Source: Winogradskyella ursingii (GTDB taxonomy: Bacteria > Bacteroidota > Bacteroidia > Flavobacteriales > Flavobacteriaceae). From it: a stretch of DNA of 64,000 nt. The stretch lies in NCBI RefSeq assembly GCF_013403975.1, contig NZ_JABFDH010000004.1, positions 372,001 to 436,000 of the forward strand, given 5' to 3'. This document shows positions 54,764 through 62,451 of the stretch, piece after piece. Under the pieces are notes generated by a model. It was not told the DNA's origin. It did no database searches and saw only the letters and a program-made list of their open reading frames with translations. Position 1 is the stretch's first letter. Every line of letters begins with the position of its first letter. The position numbers were made by a program, and so were the translations under genes.

Positions 54764-54797
54764 ATAAAAACAATTCTAAATATTTTTATTTTGGGTC

Positions 54798-54827
54798 TTG
54801 CAAAAGTAAAAAGATGTTGTATATTTG
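54798..54827 (+). promoter_or_regulatory. Promoter of rpmH
   Basis: TTG (54798-54800), then 19 nt, then TATATTTG (54820-54827), an exact consensus match. Between it and the ATG lies a short hairpin, TTGAGG-GAGG-CCTCAA (54837-54852), in the leader. Confidence 0.8.
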
Positions 54828-54893
54828 CACGCAGTTTTGAGGGAGGCCTCAATCATTTAAAAAAAAGAATATTAGTTTTTAAAAAATAAAGCA

Positions 54894-55055
54894 ATGCCAA
54901 AAAGAACGTTTCAACCGTCAAAGAGAAAGAGAAGAAACAAGCACGGTTTCAGAGAAAGAATGGCTTCTGTAAACGGAAGAAAAGTCTTAGCACGCAGAAG
55001 AGCTAAAGGAAGAAAGAAATTGTCTGTATCAACCGAAACAAGACATAAAAAATAA
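54894..55055 (+). CDS. rpmH: Ribosomal protein L34
   Basis: The 53-residue, very basic protein reads [20 protein letters not shown] onward, then [18 protein letters not shown], the standard L34 sequence with a short C-terminal extension. It is part of the 50S subunit. Its own promoter (TTG-N19-TATATTTG) and a terminator flank it, so it is a single transcription unit. In many bacteria rpmH lies beside rnpA and dnaA, but here carB follows instead. Confidence 0.96.
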   Translation: MPKRTFQPSKRKRRNKHGFRERMASVNGRKVLARRRAKGRKKLSVSTETRHKK

Positions 55056-55079
55056 TGATTAACAATTGTTAATATTTTA

Positions 55080-55110
55080 AAGGTGTTACTTAGGTGTAAC
55101 GCCTTTTTTT
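55080..55110 (+). terminator. Rho-independent terminator of rpmH
   Basis: A 9-10-bp stem (55080-55089 with 55096-55105, one G-U pair) with a TTAGGT loop leads into a T-run at 55104-55110. Confidence 0.85.
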
Positions 55111-55126
55111 GTACCCAATAGATAAC

Positions 55127-55134
55127 TATTTTTG
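55127..55134 (+). promoter_or_regulatory. Candidate -7 element of carB
   Basis: TATTTTTG matches TAnnTTTG and lies 19 nt before the carB ATG. The rpmH terminator T-run occupies the -33 region. Confidence 0.5.
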
Positions 55135-55153
55135 CAAACCAAAACATTATCAA

Positions 55154-58006
55154 ATGCCAAAAAACAAAGACATCAAATCCATTTTACTTATCGGCTCTGG
55201 TCCTATAGTCATTGGCCAGGCCTGTGAATTCGACTATTCAGGTTCTCAAGCTTTACGCTCGTTAAATGAGGATGGAATAGAAACGATACTTATCAATTCT
55301 AATCCTGCAACTATTATGACTGATCCTTCTATGGCAGATCACGTCTATTTGTTGCCTTTAACCACGAAGTCGCTTATAAAAATATTGAAAGAGCACCCTC
55401 AAATTGACGCAGTGCTTCCAACTATGGGTGGGCAAACGGCATTGAATCTTTGTATTGAAGCAGATGAAAAAGGAATTTGGGAAGATTTTGGAGTTGAAAT
55501 TATTGGTGTAGATATTGATGCGATCAACATAACAGAGGATAGAGAAAAATTTAGAGAATTAATGCTGAAAATCGGTGTTGGAATGGCACCTCAAGAAACG
55601 GCAACATCTTTTTTAAAAGGAAAAGAAATAGCTCAGGAATTTGGATTTCCTTTATGTATTAGAGCGTCATTTACTTTGGGAGGTGCAGGCGCATCTATCG
55701 TTTATGATGAAAAAGAATTTGATGAGGCCTTAACTAGAGGATTGGAAATTTCGCCAATCCATGAAGTAATGATCGATAAGGCCATGATGGGCTGGAAAGA
55801 GTATGAGTTAGAGTTATTACGGGACAGAAATGACAATGTTGTTATTATATGTACCATTGAAAACATGGATCCAATGGGAATCCACACAGGTGATTCTATT
55901 ACGGTGGCACCTGCGATGACACTTTCTGACAAAACATATCAAAGAATGCGAGATATGGCCATCCACATGATGCGAAGCATTGGTGATTTTGCAGGTGGTT
56001 GTAATGTGCAATTTGCGGTGAGTCCAGACGAAGACGAAGAAATTATTGCTATTGAAATCAATCCTCGTGTATCACGTTCGTCAGCGTTAGCGAGTAAAGC
56101 AACGGGTTATCCAATTGCAAAAATTGCTGCTAAATTGGCATTAGGTTATACTCTGGATGAATTAGATAACCAGATAACAAAATCGACTTCGGCTTTGTTT
56201 GAGCCTACACTAGATTATGTTATAGTAAAGATTCCGCGTTGGAATTTCGATAAATTTGAGGGCTCGGACAGAACATTAGGTTTACAGATGAAAGCTGTTG
56301 GAGAAGTGATGGCCATTGGTCGTTCTTTTCAAGAGGCACTGCATAAAGCCACACAATCTTTAGAAATAAAGCGAAATGGATTGGGAGCTGATGGTAAAGG
56401 ATATAAAGATTACGATCAAGTAATTGATAAGTTAACCCACGCAAGTTGGGACAGGGTTTTCGTGATTTATGATGCCATACAAATGGGTATTCCATTAAGT
56501 CGTATTCACGAGATAACTAAAATAGATATGTGGTTCTTAAAGCAATATGAAGAATTATTTCATTTGGAAAAGGAAATTTCAACCTATAAAATAGATAATA
56601 TTGATAGGGAATTATTGTTAGAAGCGAAACAAAAAGGTTATGGTGACCGTCAAATAGCTCATATGCTAGGCTGTTTAGAGAGTGAAGTTTATAATAAACG
56701 TCGCGAGCTGAACATTAATAGAGTATTTAAGTTGGTCGATACTTGTGCGGCCGAATTTAAAGCACAGACACCATATTACTATTCTACTTTTGAAAGTGAA
56801 ATGGAAACAGCCGATGGTAAAGTTTCCGTGCATAACGAAAGTATTGTAACCGACAAAAAGAAAATTATTGTATTAGGTTCAGGTCCAAATAGAATAGGAC
56901 AGGGTATTGAATTTGATTATTGCTGTGTACATGGCGTTTTAGCTGCGGCAGAATGCGGTTATGAAACTATTATGATTAATTGTAATCCCGAAACGGTTTC
57001 TACAGACTTTGATATTGCAGATAAGCTTTATTTTGAACCAGTGTTTTGGGAGCATATTTATGACATCATTCAACATGAAAAACCTGAAGGTGTAATTGTA
57101 CAATTAGGTGGCCAGACGGCTCTAAAACTTGCTGAAAAATTGGATCGCTATGGTGTTAAAATCATGGGTACTAGCTACGAGTCCTTGGATTTAGCTGAGG
57201 ATAGAGGTAGTTTTTCTAATATACTGAAAGAAAACAACATTCCTTATCCTGAGTTTGATGTAGCAACCTCTGCAGATGAAGCATTAGCGATTGCAGATGT
57301 TCTCGACTTTCCAATTTTGGTAAGACCTTCATACGTTTTGGGAGGTCAAGGCATGAAAATTGTTATTAATAAAAATGAGTTGGAGGCTCATGTCATCGAT
57401 TTACTCAAGTCCATTCCTGGAAACAAATTATTGTTAGATCATTATCTTGATGGAGCTATTGAAGCTGAGGCAGATGCTATTTGCGATGGCGAGAATGTGT
57501 ACATTATAGGTATTATGGAGCATATTGAACCTTGCGGAATTCACTCTGGTGATAGTAATGCAACTTTACCGCCATTTAACTTAGGTGAATTTGTTATGCA
57601 GCAAATTAAAGACCATACTAAAAAAATTGCTTTGGCCTTAAATACCGTTGGGTTAATAAATATTCAATTTGCAATTAAAGATGATGTCGTCTACATTATA
57701 GAAGCTAACCCAAGAGCGTCACGAACAGTGCCATTTATCGCGAAAGCATATAATGAACCTTATGTGAATTATGCAACAAAAGTTATGCTGGGTGTGAATA
57801 AAGTGACTGATTTTGACTTTAATCCGCAGTTGAATGGCTATGCTATTAAACAACCTGTATTTTCGTTCAATAAATTCCCTAACGTGAATAAAAAACTAGG
57901 ACCAGAAATGAAAAGTACTGGTGAAAGCATTTTGTTTATAGATAGCTTAAAGGACGATGAATTCTATGATTTATACTCGCGACGTAAAATGTATTTGAGT
58001 AAATAA
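55154..58006 (+). CDS. carB: Carbamoyl-phosphate synthase large subunit lacking the MGS-like allosteric domain
   Basis: The start at 55154 gives 950 residues, beginning MPKNKDIKSILLIGSGPIVI. Two ATP-grasp halves are complete: SFTLGGAGASIVYDEKEF and EINPRVSRSSALASKATGYP in the first, SYVLGGQGMKIVI and EANPRASRTVPFIAKAYNEP in the second. An oligomerisation domain lies between them. The protein ends at PEMKSTGESILFIDSL and a short tail, just where the C-terminal allosteric domain of E. coli CarB (1073 residues) would begin. It supplies carbamoyl phosphate for pyrimidines and arginine. No carA is adjacent. Loss of this domain should remove UMP/ornithine control, and I believe it is shared by flavobacterial relatives. 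Confidence 0.95.
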   Translation: MPKNKDIKSILLIGSGPIVIGQACEFDYSGSQALRSLNEDGIETILINSNPATIMTDPSMADHVYLLPLTTKSLIKILKEHPQIDAVLPTMGGQTALNLCIEADEKGIWEDFGVEIIGVDIDAINITEDREKFRELMLKIGVGMAPQETATSFLKGKEIAQEFGFPLCIRASFTLGGAGASIVYDEKEFDEALTRGLEISPIHEVMIDKAMMGWKEYELELLRDRNDNVVIICTIENMDPMGIHTGDSITVAPAMTLSDKTYQRMRDMAIHMMRSIGDFAGGCNVQFAVSPDEDEEIIAIEINPRVSRSSALASKATGYPIAKIAAKLALGYTLDELDNQITKSTSALFEPTLDYVIVKIPRWNFDKFEGSDRTLGLQMKAVGEVMAIGRSFQEALHKATQSLEIKRNGLGADGKGYKDYDQVIDKLTHASWDRVFVIYDAIQMGIPLSRIHEITKIDMWFLKQYEELFHLEKEISTYKIDNIDRELLLEAKQKGYGDRQIAHMLGCLESEVYNKRRELNINRVFKLVDTCAAEFKAQTPYYYSTFESEMETADGKVSVHNESIVTDKKKIIVLGSGPNRIGQGIEFDYCCVHGVLAAAECGYETIMINCNPETVSTDFDIADKLYFEPVFWEHIYDIIQHEKPEGVIVQLGGQTALKLAEKLDRYGVKIMGTSYESLDLAEDRGSFSNILKENNIPYPEFDVATSADEALAIADVLDFPILVRPSYVLGGQGMKIVINKNELEAHVIDLLKSIPGNKLLLDHYLDGAIEAEADAICDGENVYIIGIMEHIEPCGIHSGDSNATLPPFNLGEFVMQQIKDHTKKIALALNTVGLINIQFAIKDDVVYIIEANPRASRTVPFIAKAYNEPYVNYATKVMLGVNKVTDFDFNPQLNGYAIKQPVFSFNKFPNVNKKLGPEMKSTGESILFIDSLKDDEFYDLYSRRKMYLSK

Positions 58007-58040
58007 TACGGGACAAAAAGCGGACTAAATGTCGATTTTT

Positions 58041-58066
58041 CCGATAAAATACATGTATTTCGTCGG
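58041..58066. promoter_or_regulatory. 26-bp near-perfect inverted repeat upstream of the cupredoxin gene
   Basis: The core AAATACATGTATTT is a perfect 14-bp palindrome, and outer CCGA/TCGG arms extend it to 26 bp with one mismatch and one T-G pair. It lies 35 nt after carB and 62 nt before the cupredoxin ATG. With no T-run after it, an operator is more likely than a terminator. Confidence 0.55.
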
Positions 58067-58128
58067 ATATATTTAATATGAGTGATTTTGTAATGAGATT
58101 TGTCGTACCTTAGATTAAAATTGATTGT

Positions 58129-58764
58129 ATGATGAAAAAATTACTTTTTACAATAAGTTGTATTATAATAACAACTTCAATATCTGCACAAGATACCTAC
58201 GATATCGATTGGACATTTGGATCGAATTCTAACGTAACTCCAGCTTCTGCTTCAAATAATGCTGACAGGACTATCGAGGTTGGTGACATGGTGAGGTGGA
58301 CATGGTCTGCAAGTGGAAATCATAATGTTGTTAGCAATAGTGGTAGCCAAGAGAATTTTATGAGTGGAACCTCTGCTACTGATACTCAACCGCCAGGAAC
58401 AGTGTTTTCGGTTACTTTTAATGAAGTTGGTGTGAATGACTATAGATGTAATCCTCACTCAGGCAGTATGTTCGGAACAATTACCGTTGTCGCTGAGGGT
58501 ACTTTAAGTTCAAAGAAATTTGAAGATGATACTACCTTTAGTATCGCACCAAACCCAAGTAAAAATTGGTTAAACATTACATTACCTTCATATAATTCTG
58601 AATTAAATATTGAGGTATTCGACGTATTGGGAAAACGAGTGCATAAAGGTAAAATCACGCAAATGAACTCTGTAATTAGTGTGTCTAATTGGAACAAAGG
58701 TGTTTATTTGGTGAGGGTTTCTAACGATAAAACTACCCAAACCAAAAGATTCATTAAGCAATAG
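58129..58764 (+). CDS. Secreted cupredoxin (plastocyanin-like) with T9SS sorting domain
   Basis: The 211-residue protein has a signal peptide (KKLLFTISCIIITTSISAQ). A cupredoxin domain follows (about 22-124), with type 1 copper ligands H65 (GNHNVV), C107, H110 and M114 in YRCNPHSGSMFG. The last 75 residues are a type A T9SS sorting domain (IAPNPSKNWLNITL; VFDVLGKRVHKG; WNKGVYLVRV; RFIKQ). It should be exported by T9SS and either carry electrons or bind copper outside the cell. It is a single gene between a palindrome and a terminator. Confidence 0.9.
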   Translation: MMKKLLFTISCIIITTSISAQDTYDIDWTFGSNSNVTPASASNNADRTIEVGDMVRWTWSASGNHNVVSNSGSQENFMSGTSATDTQPPGTVFSVTFNEVGVNDYRCNPHSGSMFGTITVVAEGTLSSKKFEDDTTFSIAPNPSKNWLNITLPSYNSELNIEVFDVLGKRVHKGKITQMNSVISVSNWNKGVYLVRVSNDKTTQTKRFIKQ

Positions 58765-58795
58765 AAATCACTTCTATCTAAACATAAAACTAAAT

Positions 58796-58827
58796 AGCGA
58801 CCGATTAACTTTGGTCGCTTTTTTTTG
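58796..58827. terminator. Rho-independent terminator between convergent genes
   Basis: A stem AGCGACC/GGTCGCT (58796-58802 with 58813-58819), extendable by two pairs, is followed by a T-run on the plus strand. It ends the cupredoxin transcript. Confidence 0.8.
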
Positions 58828-58830
58828 TGA

Positions 58831-59376
58831 TTACTTATTTGGTAGCTCAATTTTTACTCTATAATTTTTGAGCTCTTCGAGATAATTTTTAATTGAAAAA
58901 TCTATATGGTCAAATTCTTTCTGTCTCATTTTTTTAGTGGTTTCTCTTTTTATAGCTTTAAGAAACCTTAAAACTTCAGTCTTGTCATTGATAATAAGTC
59001 CAGGAACTTCACTGGATTTACCATTTTCATTTTTAGCAACCATAGTAAAGTAAGACGAATTGCAATGCTTCTTTTTTCCGGTCTGTATATGCTCGGACTC
59101 TACGCGTATACCTATAACCATAGATGTTTTTCCTACATAATTAACAGAAGCTTTCATGGTAACAAGTTCGCCAACTTCAATGGGATTAATAAAGTCTACA
59201 GTGTCAACAGATGCTGTAACGCAATACATGCCAGAATGTTTGGACGCACAAGCAAATGCAATTTGATCCATAAGATTTAAAATAAAGCCACCATGAATTT
59301 TGCCACTAAAGTTAGAATGTGAAGGCAACATAAGTTGAGAAATGCTTATTCTAGATGAGTCTATGGTTTTATACAT
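58831..59376 (-). CDS. Hotdog-fold acyl-CoA thioesterase
   Basis: The ATG at 59376 gives 181 residues. The hotdog motif is NFSGKIHGGFILNLMDQIAF with the catalytic Asp, followed by the conserved FINPIEVGELVTMKASVNYVG (cited as parts FINPIEVGE and VTMKASVNYVG). It matches the YciA/BFIT group that hydrolyses acyl-CoA in the cytosol. Its start overlaps the end of the DUF3307 gene by 8 nt, so it is translationally linked to the SatD operon. The chain-length preference is unknown. Confidence 0.9.
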   Translation of the reverse strand: MYKTIDSSRISISQLMLPSHSNFSGKIHGGFILNLMDQIAFACASKHSGMYCVTASVDTVDFINPIEVGELVTMKASVNYVGKTSMVIGIRVESEHIQTGKKKHCNSSYFTMVAKNENGKSSEVPGLIINDKTEVLRFLKAIKRETTKKMRQKEFDHIDFSIKNYLEELKNYRVKIELPNK

Positions 59377-60085
59377 GAGATACAAGATTTAAATAAAGCA
59401 GGCTAGTGAGAATGGCAATACCAAAACTGATGAGTGTACCTATTAATATATATTCCGTCAGTTTTCTTTCTTTTGAGGCCGTCAAGTCACCAAACCTGAA
59501 AACAGATTTAGCGGTAATTAAAAACCCGACCGCCTCCCAATGGCCAACTACGATAAAAATAAATACAAGTAAACGCTCTAAAATCCCAATATACTTTCCT
59601 GCATCTTTAAGAGATTCATTGTCTTTAGTGAGTTTTGAGATGTTCCATTTAGAAAAAATAGTTTTCATTATTATTGAAGTTGGCATGGTCAAAAAGCCAA
59701 AGCAAATTATTAATAATAAATAATTGGGTTTTATGGTGATAATAAACTCATAGCCTTCTTTAAAGAATAATGGTGTCAAAATAAAAATCACTGCAAAATG
59801 TAAGAGCTGATCAATAAAAAAAAGCCAACGCTTATTTTTTTTGTTTTGAATTATAATTTTACAAGCATCAATGATAAAGTGAATTAACCCAATGCTCAAA
59901 ATTAATTTCCAGTGAGACAAGTCCCAGATAATAAGAAACATCAGTGCTACATGAACAGTAATATGGGCATAAAGCCAAATTGATTTGAGCTTCTTCTTTT
60001 CTTTGTTTTTTACCCATTTTTTGGGTTGTAAAAAAAAATCACCAATGAGGTGGGAAGCAATCAATTTCAAGATTAGTAATGTCAT
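59369..60085 (-). CDS. DUF3307 membrane protein
   Basis: The 238-residue protein opens LILKLIASHLIGDFFLQPKKWV, the DUF3307 signature, and has about six transmembrane helices. The family is of unknown function and is commonly encoded with SatD. Charged residues in the first helices (H, D) are conserved and could lie at a functional site. The gene overlaps satD by 4 nt (ATGA) upstream and the thioesterase by 8 nt downstream. Confidence 0.85.
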   Translation of the reverse strand: MTLLILKLIASHLIGDFFLQPKKWVKNKEKKKLKSIWLYAHITVHVALMFLIIWDLSHWKLILSIGLIHFIIDACKIIIQNKKNKRWLFFIDQLLHFAVIFILTPLFFKEGYEFIITIKPNYLLLIICFGFLTMPTSIIMKTIFSKWNISKLTKDNESLKDAGKYIGILERLLVFIFIVVGHWEAVGFLITAKSVFRFGDLTASKERKLTEYILIGTLISFGIAILTSLLYLNLVSHV

Positions 60086-60693
60086 AATTGGGATGTTTTT
60101 GATCTAAATAATTCTTCTAGCTCTAAAATTTCATCAAGATAAGCACGTTTTTGTCTTTTACTCACTGCATCTTGACTAATGCCAATAAGTTGGGCCAATT
60201 CCGCTTGAATCATTTTTGGATTTTCTAAACTTAACCTTACGACTTCAGCAGAATTGCTGGTCCAATTGTCCATTGCAATTAGAGCCAACTTAAAATACAA
60301 ATTCATCTTCCTATCAAAATCCACATGTTTAGACATTATTTTTAAGTTCACTTTCTCTGATAGAAGTGTTTTAAATGCTTGGCCAGAATAAACAAAAGCT
60401 TCACCGTTGGATTCGCTGACATTTGTACCTATGTAATTTTTATCGCCTATTCCAATTGCTAGCCTAACGTCAAAGCCTTTTATTGATTTGATGCAAGCTT
60501 TGAGATAAATAACCTTTTTAAAACTACTCGGAATATCTTGCACTTCTACTTGAAAGCTATCACCTCGGAAAATTTCATATTTCGTGTTATTTTTTGATAT
60601 ATGTTTTAGTGCTTCTTTTAGTGGATTTAACCAGATACCTTGATTAACAACACGTCTTGAATTAATTATATCACCCGTAATAACGCTAGTCAT
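60082..60693 (-). CDS. satD: SatD-family protein
   Basis: The 203-residue protein matches SatD. The N-terminal domain begins VITGDIINSRRV (D8), then has EIFRGDSFQVEV (D45) and FDVRLAIGIGDKNYIG. The C terminus has a helix-turn-helix (ELAQLIGISQDAVSKRQKRA). In sequence pattern, GDI(x)NS, GDSFQ and R-x-AIGIG resemble the two metal sites and following strand of class III cyclase/palm domains, which I offer as a hypothesis. Three 28-bp-spaced boxes overlap its promoter, so autoregulation through the HTH is likely. A TATATTTG -7 box (60711-60718, minus strand) ends 17 nt before the start. Confidence 0.85.
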   Translation of the reverse strand: MTSVITGDIINSRRVVNQGIWLNPLKEALKHISKNNTKYEIFRGDSFQVEVQDIPSSFKKVIYLKACIKSIKGFDVRLAIGIGDKNYIGTNVSESNGEAFVYSGQAFKTLLSEKVNLKIMSKHVDFDRKMNLYFKLALIAMDNWTSNSAEVVRLSLENPKMIQAELAQLIGISQDAVSKRQKRAYLDEILELEELFRSKTSQL

Positions 60694-60716
60694 AACTTTG
60701 TTTATTTTCTCAAATA

Positions 60717-60792
60717 TATGCCTTTATAGTGGAATAAACTAATATATGCCTTAAAAACGGAATATATTTAATTATGCCTTTTTAATGGAATA
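60717..60792 (-). promoter_or_regulatory. Three operator-like boxes at exact 28-bp period upstream of satD
   Basis: TATGCC-N8-GGAATA occurs at 60717-60736, 60745-60764 and 60773-60792. The 20-bp boxes start exactly 28 bp apart, and the N8 spacers differ. Box 1 overlaps the -7 element. The array fills the 105-nt gap between satD and the upstream gene. The half-sites form an imperfect inverted repeat, suiting a dimeric HTH. Confidence 0.8.
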
Positions 60793-60798
60793 AAAACA

Positions 60799-61065
60799 CT
60801 AATCTAAATCATTCTCATGTTTTTTATCTCTAATTCCGATTTCGGTATGGGCTTGCTGAAGTAACCCAACAATTAAGAAAACTATACCCAAAATTGCCAA
60901 TAGAATAATTAAAAATAAATTTAAATCGGGAAGCTCAGAGACTTTATAATCAGTAATTAGTAAGGTAATGCTAAAACATAACATTGCAATTCCGATGAAT
61001 AAAATTCTAAGGTAATAAAACCTAAGCGTCCATTTATAAATAATATTAATGGTGTTCTTATTCAA
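60799..61065 (-). CDS. Small two-helix membrane protein
   Basis: The 88-residue protein has two transmembrane helices (YYLRILFIGIAMLCFSITLL and LFLIILLAILGIVFLIVGLL) and a short charged tail. No family was recognised. The start appears to be TTG at 61065, overlapping the rmuC stop by 8 nt, since no ATG lies in frame before the first helix. Co-transcription with rmuC is likely. Confidence 0.6.
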   Translation of the reverse strand: MNKNTINIIYKWTLRFYYLRILFIGIAMLCFSITLLITDYKVSELPDLNLFLIILLAILGIVFLIVGLLQQAHTEIGIRDKKHENDLD

Positions 61066-62380
61066 AATCTTCAGTCGCTCGTTTTACGATGTTTTCAGGC
61101 AGCGCTTTCTTAGCCTTTGCACCCATTTTTTTAATTTTTTCAACTCGTGAAATTAAGTTGCCCTTTCCCATAACCAATTTGTTCATGGCAGAAGAATAAT
61201 CACTTTTGGCAGAGTCTATTTTTTTGCCAACACCAGTTAAATCAGTAACTAAACCTTCAAATTTATCATAAAGTGCTCCAGCTTGTTTGGCTATTTCAAT
61301 GGCATTTTGTTGTTGTTTTTCATTGTTCCACATAGTATCAATGGTGCGTAAAGTGGCCAACAGGGTAGAGGGAGTAACTATAACAATATTTTGTTCAAAC
61401 GCTTTATTGTAAAGTGAGTTGTCGTCGTTTATAGCCACTGCAAAGGCTGGCTCAATGGGAATAAACATGAGCACAAAATCTGGAGATGCAATATCATACA
61501 AATCCTGATAGTTCTTGGCAGATAGTTGGTCTACGTGTTTTTTAATGGAATTTACGTGTGCTTTTAAGAATAAAGGGCGCTGTTCTTCTTCGGCATTAAC
61601 AAATTGCTCATAAGCGGTTAAGGAGACTTTAGAATCTATAATCATTTTTTTGCCATCAGGAAGATGTAAAACCACATCTGGCATCACACGTGTGCCATCT
61701 TCACGCTGAAAATTCTGTTGTACAAAATATTCTCTGTTTTTCTCTAGTCCAGATTTTTCCAGGACACGCTCTAATACTAATTCACCCCAATTTCCTTGTG
61801 TTTTACTATCACCTTTCAACGCTCTAGTAAGGTTTGTGGCTTCTTGAGCCATTTGCTGGTTCAAGTCTTTCAAGCCCAATAATTGCTCTTTTAAAGCGGA
61901 ATGCATACTGATGCTTTCTTTTTGAGTGTCTTCGACCTTTTTCTCAAAAGTTTTTATTTTCTCTTCAAGTGGATTGAGAATGTTTTTGATGTTCTCTTTG
62001 TTTTGAAGTGTGAATTTCTCAGATTTTTCATCCAAAATTTTTGAAGCCATCAATTCAAAATCCTTGCGTAATTGTTCTTGTTGCTTGGCAAGTTCTTCGT
62101 CACGTTGTAAATTTTGTTTTTGGAGATTTTCAAATTCGGAATTTCTCCTGGAAAGTTCGGCATTTAAAAAGTCCTTTTCGCTTCTAATGGTTTCGCGTTC
62201 GGTTTCAACTTTATCAATATTCTGTTTTAATTCAGTAATACTATTATTGAGCTGAAGTTGACGTTCTTCGAGTGTGCTTCTGTCGCTTTTACTTTTTAAC
62301 TGGGCAAATTTAAGTCCTATAAAAGCACCAATACCTGCTGAAATAATGATGGAGATAAATATAATAACGGTGTCGTTCAT
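61058..62380 (-). CDS. rmuC: DNA recombination protein RmuC
   Basis: The 440-residue protein has an N-terminal membrane anchor (VIIFISIIISAGIGAFIGL), a long coiled coil (about 35-170) and the RmuC domain with KGDSKTQGNWGELVLERVLE and the DIASPDFVLMFIPIEPAFAVA stretch (cited as parts SPDFVLMFIPIE and PAFAVA). RmuC proteins have a restriction-endonuclease-like fold and limit DNA inversion at short repeats. It is followed by the small membrane protein, overlapping by 8 nt. Confidence 0.93.
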   Translation of the reverse strand: MNDTVIIFISIIISAGIGAFIGLKFAQLKSKSDRSTLEERQLQLNNSITELKQNIDKVETERETIRSEKDFLNAELSRRNSEFENLQKQNLQRDEELAKQQEQLRKDFELMASKILDEKSEKFTLQNKENIKNILNPLEEKIKTFEKKVEDTQKESISMHSALKEQLLGLKDLNQQMAQEATNLTRALKGDSKTQGNWGELVLERVLEKSGLEKNREYFVQQNFQREDGTRVMPDVVLHLPDGKKMIIDSKVSLTAYEQFVNAEEEQRPLFLKAHVNSIKKHVDQLSAKNYQDLYDIASPDFVLMFIPIEPAFAVAINDDNSLYNKAFEQNIVIVTPSTLLATLRTIDTMWNNEKQQQNAIEIAKQAGALYDKFEGLVTDLTGVGKKIDSAKSDYSSAMNKLVMGKGNLISRVEKIKKMGAKAKKALPENIVKRATEDFE

Positions 62381-62451
62381 ATTTGTATAAAGAAATTTGT
62401 TAAAGATACATTTTTAGCTTTAAGTTGAAAAAATGAAATCGAACTTGTAAC

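Noticed and set aside
54837..54852. Leader hairpin before rpmH as a ribosomal-protein autoregulatory RNA
   Set aside because: It is a 6-bp stem with no known L34 leader features, too little to claim a regulatory RNA.
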